Positions 49,401 through 59,849 of a stretch of DNA of 64,000 nt are shown here, one piece after another. The notes under the pieces are model-generated. The model was not told the origin of the DNA and ran no database searches. It saw only the letters and a list, made by a program, of their open reading frames with translations. How positions within the stretch are numbered: the stretch's first letter is position 1; each line of letters begins with the position of its first letter. Position numbers and translations under genes: made by a program. The DNA comes from Gonocerus acuteangulatus (lineage: Eukaryota; Arthropoda; Insecta; Hemiptera; Coreidae), in the NCBI GenBank assembly GCA_946811695.1, contig OX328124.1, positions 32,239,648 through 32,303,647 on the forward strand, in the 5' to 3' direction.

Positions 49401-50217
49401 CTTTCTTTTCCCCCACTTCAGTAACCGAAAAAAAGCTTATAAACTTAAAATGTCTGTTAGTTACGCTTGCTGTATAAATTTCAAGTATCACGTTGGTTCG
49501 GGCAGATTCGACTTCCTTCAATTTTTGGTAACTTTTTCCAATTTTTAACAAAAGTGGATTTGGTGCCCTAAATGTGCCGAATATTTTTTTAATACTTAAT
49601 ATATAATTAAAGGAAGATTAAAGTGCACAAATGTGGACATCGCTAAATGGCAAGAAATATTGCATGCCTTGCCATCCTCTCTATTTGGTAACTTGACCGT
49701 TGGAACATATACAAAACAAATTAAAAAAAGTTAGTTAGGAATAATTTTCCTGCCCAATGAAAAAACCGCTTCATATATTAGTGTAGTTTTTATAATGGAA
49801 AAATATTATTATTAGAATGTTTTGTTTACATAATTATAATTGAGTAAGGTATATTCTACCTTTGTCCTTAAAAACAAAACTCGATGAGTGATTTTTTATT
49901 TTTAAATTGTTAAGATTACCAGAATATATTTGCTCTATAATACTATACATTTTTATGTAAGTTAAAAATAATATTTAAATCCAATTAATTTTTCATTTTC
50001 AGCATTATCACGAGAAGACATTTTAGGAAATTTCAAAGTAGGAAAATGTTTCGATGCACTTGTAGTAGACATGGGTATCAACACGTCCCCAGGAGGAGTT
50101 TTGCCTTCACATAATATAGAAGATTTAGTACAGAAATTTATATATTGTGGAGACGATAGGAACATTGTTGAAGTTTATGTCAATGGCAATCTTGTCAAAA
50201 TGAAGAAAAGTTCCTGA
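42827..50217 (+). CDS. GDA: Guanine deaminase (9 coding exons)
   Basis: Hydrolyses guanine to xanthine and ammonia in the cytosol, the committed step of guanine breakdown. Coding exons: 42827-42832, 42900-42995, 44643-44900, 46724-46942, 47030-47137, 48502-48609, 48846-49011, 49095-49241, 50003-50217. All are GT-AG, all phases close, and the product is 440 residues (human about 454). Zinc ligands expected for the family are present at matching spacing: H74 and H76 in [14 protein letters not shown]231 in QTHICES, H270 in LGHG, and D321 in GLGTDVGGG. Also seen are [13 protein letters not shown], the substrate-side AHCANSN and the C-terminal [13 protein letters not shown]. The first coding exon is only six bases (ATGAAG), preceded in frame by TAG. 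Introns 2 and 3 are filled with repeats. The gene looks intact. Confidence 0.95.
43140..43694. repeat. Compact foldback/MITE, same family as 31.5-33.4 kb
   Basis: Ends GGTAAAACTGAAGGAGAGTG and the inverse of GGTAATACTGAAGGAGAGTG. The arms are about 160 bases and share GCTCGCAACTAGGAAAGAAG. The centre has GCGAGTTGGATTGACTAGGG and GAGCGAGCGGAAACGC. No coding frame. In intron 2 of guanine deaminase. Confidence 0.75.
45046..45120 (+). repeat. tRNA-like fragment
   Basis: GCTCGGCTCAGTGGTGGAGC resembles a Pol III A-box, with AACTCGAATGTAGG as a degenerate B-box. The ends do not form an acceptor stem. Probably a SINE head rather than a tRNA gene. Confidence 0.4.
45407..45890 (-). repeat. LINE 3'-tail repeat, inverse of the 38-kb array unit
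   Basis: Minus strand carries AAACGGTGTAGATTTGTATAAGG (in parts), CAAGTTTGGTCAA and AAACAGACAGAAACGTG, as in the 124-bp units. A local duplication of a CTACTGGCCTCTGTCGGCTG-type phrase follows at 45620-45740. Ends near GGTAACAGCTAGTT. Confidence 0.6.
46100..46245 (+). repeat. 5S-rRNA-derived SINE (family C), copy 1
   Basis: AGTTAAGCAACGTCGGGCG, GGTCAGTACCTGAATGGGTG and ACCGACCACGTGCTGTTGGC follow the 3' part of eukaryotic 5S rRNA closely, including the internal promoter region. The body AAAAGGGTGGCAACTAATAG carries part of the central block, then GTTGATGCGCCGTT and an A-rich tail. In intron 3 of guanine deaminase. Confidence 0.8.
46264..46424. repeat. Long (TA)n tract
   Basis: About 160 bases of mostly AT dinucleotide with a few substitutions. 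Confidence 0.9.
46425..46620 (+). repeat. Dispersed repeat next to (TA)n, second copy at 58.3 kb
   Basis: Shares TTTCTAGTCGG, CGGATTGCGTCATG and CTCCCTATGGAGA with 58330-58520; both copies directly follow a TA-rich tract. No frame of note. A trace of the family may lie near 6030 (CCTCCCTACGGGAAGAGATA). Confidence 0.55.
47740..48460. repeat. Diverged tandem duplication in an intron
   Basis: Blocks near 47900-48000, 48030-48250 and 48250-48460 share AAACACT(A)TTTTCCTTGCCTGAC-like and ATTATTCA...GTAGGG...TTCCCTCCC(A)GAAGTT-like phrases. The copies are old and carry no gene. Lies in intron 5 of guanine deaminase. Confidence 0.4.
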
Positions 50218-50707
50218 AGGGCTTGTGCATTTATGTTTAATTATTCCCATATCCTCAAATATTTTCCTTATATATAACAGTAATTTTTACAAACCTAATA
50301 CAGATAATAATTATTAAAAGGTTTATCTCCAGAAGTGGGTGCACTATGAAAGGAAAAAAAACAACAAACATTTAAACTTAGGGGCGTGGGGGGAATTGAC
50401 CCTTTAGATGCCAAAAAGGTAGAAGGCCGAGCGTTTCTGCGCTTCAGGCCACCTACCTTTCTGTGCACGGGATTCCCAGTGCTCGGCCTCTTTATATTTC
50501 TTCTTTGTTTTCCAATTTTTTCCTTGAAGTTTTACCATTTTTATTTTTTATTTTTTTTAAGTCATTTATTGTGAACAGTAAAGCTGTTCTATCCTAATTT
50601 TTGTAACTAATTTTCTCAAAATGTTTTCAAAATTAAAGACAAAATATTGTTTATCTATTATTATTTTTTCCTTTATTATAACTTTCCCAGCATTAATAAT
50701 TTAAGTA

Positions 50708-51228
50708 TAGTAGACTTTCCCTAATCCAGCGTCATCGGGACTGGGGCACAGTCGGATTAGAGAAAATGCTGTATTAGTGAATTCAGTTAGAAGCGGTCTC
50801 TTATGTATTTGAAAAACCTTATTATTTGACTTAATAATATGTACCGTATTTAATATGGCATATTTATGCAAAATTTAGGTATTGAATCATAAAATAAATT
50901 CAAAATATGTAAATCCTTGCTGGTGTATTGTTTACAAGTGCTTATGAATGTTAAAGTTTCAAGGAATAAAAATATGTAGACAAGCATTCCAGCCGCAATT
51001 GCCTTAGTAGACATATTTATTTTCTCAGTTGAAACACAAGTACCTGCCTCCAAAACGAAACATATATGCCTTCTTTGACTTCCAATCAATGAAATACCAC
51101 GAAACAAATGTTTGGCTAGCTAGGTAGGGAAAGTTTTCTAGGAACCCTCCAGTTGGTCTAGCACCAGCGAGTTCTGAGATCCTTCACTCATTCCTCTCGA
51201 AGACCGCCGGATAAGGGAAAGTCTACTG
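50708..51228. mobile_element. Pogo/Tigger-like MITE (521 bp)
   Basis: Ends TAGTAGACTTTCCCTAATCC and the inverse of CAGTAGACTTTCCCTTATCC, flanked by TA on both sides (50706-50707 and 51229-51230). Ends of the form CAGTARACYYTYCYTTATCCGG are typical of pogo-group Tc1/mariner elements. No transposase frame is visible inside. Confidence 0.75.
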
Positions 51229-51239
51229 TATAATAAAAA

Positions 51240-52630
51240 GAAAGAAAAAAAGAATCTTTAAAAAAAACAACAACAATATTATATTCAGTAATAATTTACC
51301 AAATGAAATTTGAATGTTTTGACCGCTGGGATCATACATTCATCTCTGAGTAATGCCTCTCTAACCTACACCAAATGGAATCTACCAGTAATAAAAGCAG
51401 CTACTATTTTCCTTATCTCTCAATTGATGTTTCATTACCGGAGCACAGCAAACTTGAGTCACTTAGCGCACCAAGAGAAAGTCGGGCTCAAGCCACTTTA
51501 ATATGGCTTTGGACACTTAAAGGTTGATTTCACTGATGGTATAGCCTGTCCAATGGATTCATATAGAATGTATACCATAGATTAAAATTTAAATTAGTAT
51601 TGAAAGGGGTCACTCCTATTTTTGCTATAAAAGGATGGTAACCTTTCCCAAAAAATATGATTCTTAAAGGGATGAAAAATATACACATATTTGCATTAAA
51701 GGCAACTTTTTGTACAAATTTCTTCTCGCCATTAATAACTCAAAAGTAATAAGAGTACATTTATTTTTATTTAAAGCAATTGTATTCAATTAATAAAAAT
51801 AAAACTTATTGTATTTTCAACATCATATTTCTTGTCACATTAATTACTACTTCTGGAGGAAAAATAGGTATTTTTTTTTGCAGCCGGTTCTAAAAACATT
51901 TCAGTTACTCTATAGGCGGCAAATGACAGTGAGCCTAGTTCTACAAACCAAGTTCGCCTTTGTTTCCCCATAGGGAACAGGGTTCCGTTCGCCATTCCCA
52001 GTATCCTCTCAGATGCAGACATGGGTTCTTCAAACATTGCTGCAGCTATCATTTTCTTAGCCGAATGTGGTGTTTTAAATGAAAGAAATGGTGTGAATGG
52101 TCAAACAATGGTTATGTGAGAGGGAAAGGCGATTTCTTGAATTGCATTGGTCCCATCAAACAAAGGACGATCTGTCGCTGCGATCATGTCTTTATCGCTT
52201 TGCTAGGCGATACAGTTGTAAAAAGTTACAGATTTGTTGCGCGATCAGTTTGGTAACATGATTTATTTAAATGTTAACATCCATTTATTATTAACTACGA
52301 TTGGTAACATGAGAGAAGAAACTAAAGCATTAATTCCCCTAAATATTCTTACCGTGTATTGATATAATGTATCCAATATCGCATTTTCTTTCTATTTCCC
52401 AACGATTGTAGAAGAATCAGTTCCTCGTCCGAATAAAACTGCAAACGAACTATGAAAACTAGCACGACCTGTTCTTTAGAAAGGAACCAGTTTACTGTAT
52501 AACTCACAAAAGATATCGCGTCCTATGTGATCTCCTTATATCGCAGATCGCGTCCTGTGTGTCCCAGCCTTTAGCTTGTTGATCCATCAGTATATATTAC
52601 TCTGGCACCTTATTTTGTTTCTATAATTTC
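51240..52630. other. Intergenic stretch, no gene identified
   Basis: Between guanine deaminase and the LINE remnant. A family A SINE 3' tail (TAAATGTTAACATCCATTTA, reverse) is at about 52268-52300. GCAGATCGCGTCCTGTGTGT at 52544-52563 resembles one end of a DNA element, but I could not find its partner. No conserved frame. Confidence 0.45.
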
Positions 52631-52639
52631 TTAAAATTT

Positions 52640-53200
52640 ATATTTTATCCATGTACAGGTAGTTTTCCTTTAGCTTTTGTGAGCTCTGTATTATTTGTGG
52701 TTGTTTTATTGTCCACGTTTGGAAGATTATGGGCGCCTGTAGGTTTGTATTGTTTTGCCTATTACAATTCACATTGGCTTTGTGGATGAAGGCTAGGTTA
52801 CGAATCTGTTGTCTTCTGTTGAAAGCATATGGGAATTTCGAATGCGTTGGTTGTATTATTACATTTGACATGTACCGGGCAGAGAGCTGCATCTGGAATA
52901 AAGCTTGGAGTAGGGCTTGAGCGGAAAGCTACTGTTGCTATTATGATCCCCGCGTGGTTAAAGCCGTCGAGTTTACACAACACAAGGAGTCTGGCCGATG
53001 GGTATGTTATACTTGCGTAATCAATTTTTGATAGTACTACCGCTTTGTAGATAGTCAATAGAGATCTTTGGTCAGCTCCCCATGTTGTATCTGCTAATAC
53101 CTTGTAGGCAAAGATAAGGAATGTTGGAAAACAATTGCAGAAAAGCTATGTACTACGATCTACTCAGCAGGTGTCGATTGTAGGACTGTTAGAATCTTCC
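52640..53200 (-). pseudogene. Jockey/I-type LINE reverse-transcriptase remnant
   Basis: Minus strand, near 53100-52940: LADTTWGADQRSLLTIYKAV, VLSKIDYASITYPSA and LCKLDGFNHAGI match the region after the RT thumb in Jockey and I-type LINEs. A frameshift follows, and 52892-52650 continues with IRNLAFIHKANVN. The FADD core is not seen. Ancient, inactive copy. Confidence 0.75.
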
Positions 53201-53519
53201 AGGGCATGTGTACGCTCCAGATGCTGCATATTCCCTTGTTCACTCATCTCCAATGTTGGAAATTCAACCTATTCTCCCTCATATTATAGTAAGCTACTTC
53301 CAAGAAATATTGAGCCTCAAATTGTGCTAAGGCGAACTCCTTATGCCTTAGCGGGGAAATGTAAAAATAATAATAATTTTTCTTCCTTTTCTCATATTCT
53401 CCATTACTTCCCAGTCAAAGGAATTTCGACTTTTTATTATAATGAATTTTCCACCATCCAGCGATTCCTACAATACTACCGCTTCATTCGATCTGAAACT
53501 GTCATAATATGCGCAAGGG

Positions 53520-53927
53520 CAGGGCCGCCACATGGGGGGGGGGGACTAACGGGTACAGTTGTCCCGGGCCTCGCTAATTGGAAGGTTATGAGCTTGTAAA
53601 AAGAATGGGGTTTAGAAATATAGACGGGTGTAGCCTATATTTATTGGAATGGGATCTTTATTTTTTTTAATGTACATAAACGACAAAACAAGTGCAGTCC
53701 CAGAATAGTATATTTCATGAGGAGTCGTAATAAAACGTCAAGTACCGAAAGTGACCTTTGCTGCACCGATTGTCGGCTTTTCGCCATATTTCGCTCAAAA
53801 CTCAAGATGAAAATATTTTTAAAATGTCCAAAGTCCTTTAGCAAAGTACTAGAATTTTCAGTCTGGCTCTGAGAAGTGGGGGCCCGTGATCTGGTCCTGG
53901 GCCCGGCTCTGAAATGTGGCGGCCCTG
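53520..53927. mobile_element. hAT-type MITE with 8-bp target duplication (408 bp)
   Basis: Ends CAGGGCCGCCACAT and its inverse ATGTGGCGGCCCTG. CGCAAGGG flanks both sides exactly (53512-53519 and 53928-53935). An 8-bp duplication plus CAGGG-type ends is diagnostic of hAT elements. No transposase inside. Confidence 0.9.
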
Positions 53928-54243
53928 CGCAAGGGTAATGTAAAAAGACACATAAGAAAGCAACGCTGCAATTCATGCCGCAAAGACTGATTTATGAAAA
54001 TAATATTCCCTTCTAAGGGAATACTAATTTATCCTCGAAGGAAACTTGGTAGACATAGCTCTTTGGTTGTCAGGAGAGGTTATCCTCTGTTATACAGTAA
54101 AGTTAAAGAGAAATTGTGATTGCATTTTAATTTACATTGGCTAAGTTTTAATTTAAAAACTTCATTAATCGTTTCAGAAGAAATTGTGTTAGAATTTATA
54201 CTTAATAAATCAATTGACTTTCCTAATCTGAATATCATTTAAC

Positions 54244-57200
54244 ATGGCTGGATTATTAAAGTAAATACTTATCTACTAATGTTTATAAACCTATATAATT
54301 GTATCAAATTAAAGGAAATGTGTTATTTTTTAAGGTTTTCTGCTAAAATTGGTGCTGTTGGTGGAACAATTTACTACACAAATTCCATAGGTGTGTGGGG
54401 CGATGCTGCAGATACTGAAAAAGCTTATAGAACTATCTATGGCTTAGTTTCTCCGTATTTGGCAGAGGTTCCTGTAGAAGTGAGTTTTTTAAATAAATTA
54501 TTACTTGGCTATGTAAAAACTATTTTTTTGACAGAATTCTTGAAGGTTTTTGTCAGTTACGGGAAGAACGCATAATATTTCCCTAAAATGATATTTCATT
54601 TCTTCATTTATGAAGAAATATTACTTCTTAGTAAACAACCGAAGGTAGAATGATAAACCTGGCAGAGTGTACAATAAATAAGTACTTTAGTAATGTGTAA
54701 ATTATATATATATATCCATACTTTTACTTTAAGTCTCTAACATTGGCATACATAGTAGGAACTGCGTAGTATTGAAGAGAAAAGCTTCAATAATAGTGCA
54801 AAACCTGAAGTGTCCATGAAACTTATTCATTTTATTAAAGTTTTGACAAATTGAGAATGTGCACAGCCTACTTTAAGAAACAAGTTGAAACCATAGGTAA
54901 TATTTGTCGATGTCATATTATTTGCTAGCTGTGTCCGTGACTTAGTCCCCATGAATAGTGACTTAGAGCAGGATTTTGGATACATCTTTTGGTTTATTTT
55001 GGATTATAGACACCATCGTATGGGTATCTAAAAAAAATGTACTTTACAGTAATGCACCTCTATATACGATATTAGGCGTATAGCCATCGAGATAAAGCTT
55101 ACAGGCTGGGGTGCTAGGATTGTTAATTTGACAGAGCCACTAAGCTGACCCCTTAGAGATGGCTGTGTGTATAGAGTGTCTGACAGACAGCAGGCATACA
55201 GACAAACATTCTAAAAATTATTGTTTTGGGAACTATTGCATTCATAAAGGCCCCCAATATTATTTTTTACCATATGTCTACCATGTACAGACAGCGATCC
55301 GTTAGAATTTTGTTATATGTATGGATACATTACCGCTGGTAGTGGCAAGTTGGTAATTTGGGCCCAGATTAAACCCCCCTCCTAATGAACCGATTTAATT
55401 TATTTTTACAACATATTTTTCGATTAATATTTCCATAACAAATACCAATAACAAATTGTTGCAATACAACAATAATTGCAGCCGGTATGTGCGAATAACT
55501 ACTTTGGGTCCGGAGCAACCCCCCCCCCTCCAGATGAACCAATTTTGCTGGTTAACAAACTCGTTTAATCATTTGCTTGGGAATACTATATACCAAGTTT
55601 TGTGACAAAAAAACAAAAAACTCTGGTGTGTACGATAGTTCATGAAATGTTCGACTTGATTCTTTACATTGGCAAAACCTTTTTATTTATGAACCGAATG
55701 ACATGAAACAAACACTAAATGTTAAGTGAAGCTTACCACAATATATTAGTGAAAACCGCAACCAAATCGGATAAGACGTTTCTGAGATTAGCAAGCACAG
55801 ATAAACAGACAAAAATTCTAAAAATCATTGTTTTGGGTACTATTGCTTTGATAAAGGCCCCCAATTGTGTTTTTTCCCATGTATCTTCCATGTACAGACA
55901 GCGATCCATTCGAATTTTATTAAATGTATAGATTAATGATAGAAATAATACCTAGACAAATTAATGATGTTACTTTGAAAAAGAATAATTAATAATAATA
56001 ATGAGGAGGCTTTTTTCTAAGGCATTTAGTTCAATATAAAATTTCTACTGTTGAGGGCCACACTATAGCGGGGTTTTCTGGAAAATTTTAAAATTGTTAG
56101 TTATTGCTCCTACAAATATAGCTCTGTTAAGGGGCAAGAGCCTAGTAGTGAAGATACTATATAGATATATGACTCTTGACCATACACTTGGAAGATTGCA
56201 AGATCAACTGTGAGATAAGCGTGCATCCAAGTTTTGATCTGAGGTCTTTTATTGTACGTAAAAAAAAAATTGTTGAATTTCTTCACTTTTAACAGTTATT
56301 AAAAAATTCAAAATTTGATACCTTAAACTTTTGTTGGGAGTGGGAGTAGCTAGGTGGTTTTTGGACTTGAATCATGTACTGAAAGACCCAAGTTCCGAAC
56401 TCAGACCTTCTAGTTCATGGGTCACTATTGGGCCATTAGTGCCGGGTTATCTTCAGGTTGCCACTCTTTTATAATCACAACATATGGTCGGTGAACCATT
56501 CAGGTACTAACCATGCCTGGCATCGCCTAACTACAGTGATTCAACGTGGCTCTTACCAAGAAGTGGACTCCTGCTGGACAACATTTAATTTATTGCAGTT
56601 TACTTCGGAAGTTTTAACCCCAATCTTTTATCAAGCATTAGAATGAATCCTTCACATATTCAGGCATGGTACTATCTCCTAATTTTTTCCGATAGGAACA
56701 TTCATCATTCCTAATGGATCCTCCAGCACCAGTCCGCAAGTGAAATTTATTGACTTTTTAATAAACTATATATATATTTCATCAAACCAAATGTCTTTAA
56801 ATGGTTTGTGTAATATTTCTTCTTTTACACTGCGCATTCTATTAGCAATTATCTATCTATGACTGAAGCTGAGAAATTACTCAAAAGGTTATAATTAGGG
56901 AACGGATGTTCAAGTAAAATAAAATTCAAAATATGTCCATATAATTTCACTATTTATAATGAAATATGTAATAAAAAATTGAAAATATGTAGAAAAAAAT
57001 ACCAAAAACTCTATAAAATATTGAAAAGAAAAGCATAAATAACTAGTAAGAACAAAATGACTAAAACACTATAACATATTGAAAAATAAAGCATAAATAA
57101 AAAAGTCCGACTCGCAGGAACTGCGTCATCTTAGCGCGGTTACGTACATCTCGAATAAATGTAATAGATTAGCATCACAAATCACAGGAAACTGACAGTA

Positions 57201-59757
57201 ACAAATTTACACAGAAGCGGATAATTCTTAATCTGTATAAGTCAATACAATTATGTACTGAAAACGTACTTACTCTTCGACTACTGCTGAGAAGGCTCTA
57301 TTCTAAACAACCAAAAATTCGTTGTCATTTTAAGTATCTTGTTTTACTATTATAATCAACTGTAAAAATGTGCTTCATGGCAAATAAAATTCCATTCTGA
57401 GATGGGTTAAATCTTTCTATAAAATAATAAATAAGGATAACTACAGTTAGAGGCTATGAGGAAGGTTATAGAGAATTCAAAACAAACTATGTCATCATGA
57501 TTAGCCACTGCCATCTTGATTACCACAGCCACTCCAAACGTACCAATACCTTTCACCGTTTCTTAGCTTATTTTACTACAATACTAATTTCACTGATAAA
57601 TGCAATTTAAAACAAGAAACAACCAATTAAAAAGTGAGTTAAGCAAAGAGAAAACCCCTTTCAAAACAACAAAACAAACACTTTTTACGTTGTAAGGGCT
57701 TATATCTCTGATTGACGTTGCCCCATCGAATATTGCTTCAGGACCTTTTTTGTAGAGAATTTAGTAAGCATCCGAATGGTCACCTTCCACTTAGCACGAT
57801 TTCCCAACCGTAATCGAGATATTTACGAAAAATGTATGAAGATCTGAAAACTTTTCATGTCAATTAATAAAATAATTTTTTTCGCATACTTCCTTAACTC
57901 CAAATATAACCAAAATTTAAACATCTTAGTTGAGATTAATTTACAAGTTGTAGAAAATATTTCAATTGAATCCCGCGATTCTAAGTACTCACGAAAATAT
58001 AATGACTTACAAAAATATTGATTCCACTTTTCTCAGGAACGGTTACAGATATCGCCTTATAAATGGTTTCATTCATTTTCTTATGTTAAGAAACCTATAA
58101 AACAAGTACCTGCAAGCATATAAACTCAAAAACGTAAGCGTTACGATTTTTTGCGCGCGAATTTCGCCCCAAACACTATCTTCTAGTGGGCGGATTCTGA
58201 TGGTTAACGAACTTGACCTTTCAAATTAGACGACAGATTTTTGTTCCAAATTTCGTTAAAATCGGACCATTTTTGAGCTTGCTAGAGCGCAAACAGACAA
58301 GCATATATATAAATATATACATGTATATATGTATACAAATTTGGGCCACCTATATTTTCGTGATCTATAGGGTCTGAAACGTGAAAGTTTCTAGTCGGCA
58401 CTTCCGGATTGCGTCATGAAGTCAACCTCATAAGCGGGTTCTCCCTATGGAGATAGGGAGTAACCGCGCTAAAATTATGAACTCATTTTGAGGCGAAAAA
58501 AGACGTTGAAAAGTTCCACAGATGAACATTATTTTGGAAACTTTTTTGCAACAAAATGCATTTTTAAATTGTCTAACCTGAAATGACGCCGATCTGATCT
58601 CATAAGGGGAGTATACAGTGGTGGGGTCACGATAATTACAATGTAAGAATCAGAAAAAAATATGTAAATACAATAACATTTGTTCCCTATAAATCTGCCT
58701 TTAATGTCACAAACATATTTACTTGTCACCACTATAATTCTTAAACCCTTTCAGAAGAGTATACAATGGTTGGGTCACCGATCAGGCTCATTCTTTTTCT
58801 GGTGATTCTACATCGAAAAATAGTTGACACGTGTCCAAGCGTTTCGTCCAATGCGCATTAGGAGCTGAGAAATAAAATAAAATAGGTTGACAATTCATTA
58901 TTTTATATCTCAAATTTGGAAAATGATATCGGCATGATTCTTTCGCTTATTCATTTGTTTCAGAGAGGAGATTAATGGAATAATACAATTGTTACACAAT
59001 AATTTGTTATATATTTTTTTAAAATGCATCTGCTCCTAGACCATTAGGGCTGGGGAAGCATGGCTGCCTGCCACCTTTGCTTCTTGCAATTAGAAAAGAT
59101 ACAGTGATCTAGGCTCAATGGGTAAAGCTTTATTTCCTTTCTCGGTTCACCTTTATTTTTTCAATCACAAAATAAAAAGAATATCAAAATATATAACAAA
59201 AATATGTATTTATGGCAGAATGTGTAAAAACGTGGATTTTTGACAAAATATGAAAAAAATAAAAACCTGTTTAAATGCTTTAAAATCACTTAAAACGTGC
59301 AGAATTCCATCAAACATTACAATTTAAGAATCAGAAAAAAAATAAGTAAATACTACACTAACTTCCGTTCCCTAGTTATAATAAATGTGAGAGAGGAAAG
59401 CTTTTATTCATTGCAGGCCTTGAAAATTTGCGTAGTATATGCCAGTTCATACAATGAAGAATTTCTCTTATTATACTTGAATTTTGAAATTGAACCTTAA
59501 TCATTTATTATGCAGTAAAATGAAGCTAATTGATAATACATCTCTATAATGTACATATATTTTTACTTCTACTGTTTTAGGTACCAGAGTTACCCCACTT
59601 GACAGATATTACCTCTTCTGCAAAGAATTATTGGAATAGTGGTGTTCTGGCAACAGGAAAGTTCCTGATTGATTTACCTCAACTATCTGGCTCCCTAATA
59701 AAAGAAGGATATGATTTTGTGTCTACTCAAGTAAGTTCTCCAAAAGAGAACTCATAA
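54244..59757 (+). CDS. MIC13: MICOS complex subunit MIC13/QIL1 (3 coding exons)
   Basis: Coding exons 54244-54260, 54335-54479 and 59581-59757 give about 112 residues (human 118). MIC13 is a small inner-mitochondrial-membrane protein that links MIC10 and MIC60 in the MICOS complex and keeps crista junctions. Visible features are an N-terminal hydrophobic segment with glycines (KIGAVGGTIYYTN), the GVWG turn typical of QIL1, then YWNSGVLATGKFL and KEGYDFVS at the C-terminus, as in other family members. The first coding exon is 17 bases. The second intron is 5.1 kb and full of repeats. After VSTQ the exon contains a perfect donor-like GTAAGT. I read through it to the TAA at 59755, because the protein then ends at the family's usual place. 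Confidence 0.9.
55060..55930. repeat. LINE-tail repeats flanking two inverted 143-bp-type units
   Basis: 55195-55325 and 55800-55930 are direct repeats (CATGTACAGACAGCGATCC, AAAGGCCCCCAAT). Between them, 55330-55620 contains two diverged units of the 143-bp repeat of 21 kb in inverse orientation (CCTAATGAACCGATTTAAT, GGGTCCGGAGCAACCCC). The same arrangement of phrases suggests that the 143-bp unit is part of a retroelement tail. Confidence 0.55.
56421..56536 (-). repeat. 5S-rRNA-derived SINE (family C), copy 2
   Basis: Minus strand: CACTGTAGTTAGGCGATGCC, GGTTAGTACCTGAATGGTTC and ACCGACCATATGTTGTGATT follow 5S rRNA. The body GTGGCAACCTGAAGATAACC is the best match of a family C copy to the central block. 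No poly-A tail seen. Confidence 0.75.
58195..58520. repeat. Retrotransposon-tail repeat and second copy of the 46.4-kb repeat
   Basis: 58195-58310 has AACGAACTTGACCTTTCAAA and GTTAAAATCGGACCATTTTTG, a LINE-tail phrase, then TA-rich sequence. 58330-58520 matches 46425-46620. Both are non-coding and lie in MIC13 intron 2. Confidence 0.5.
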
Positions 59758-59823
59758 AATTGTTATATTTCCTCCCTAGTGTAAGCATATGTAATATATT
59801 TTTAGAAATGTGTTATTTATTTC

Positions 59824-59829
59824 AATAAA
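59824..59829 (+). promoter_or_regulatory. Candidate poly(A) signal of MIC13
   Basis: AATAAA 66 bases after the stop codon at 59755-59757, a typical distance. It supports the view that the third coding exon is terminal. Confidence 0.6.
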
Positions 59830-59849
59830 CTTTATTGAGCTGTGATTGT

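Noticed and set aside
49560..49760. Additional guanine deaminase exon between 49242 and 50002
   Set aside because: The join 49241 to 50003 is in phase and matches the family without an insertion; the segment shows no conserved residues.
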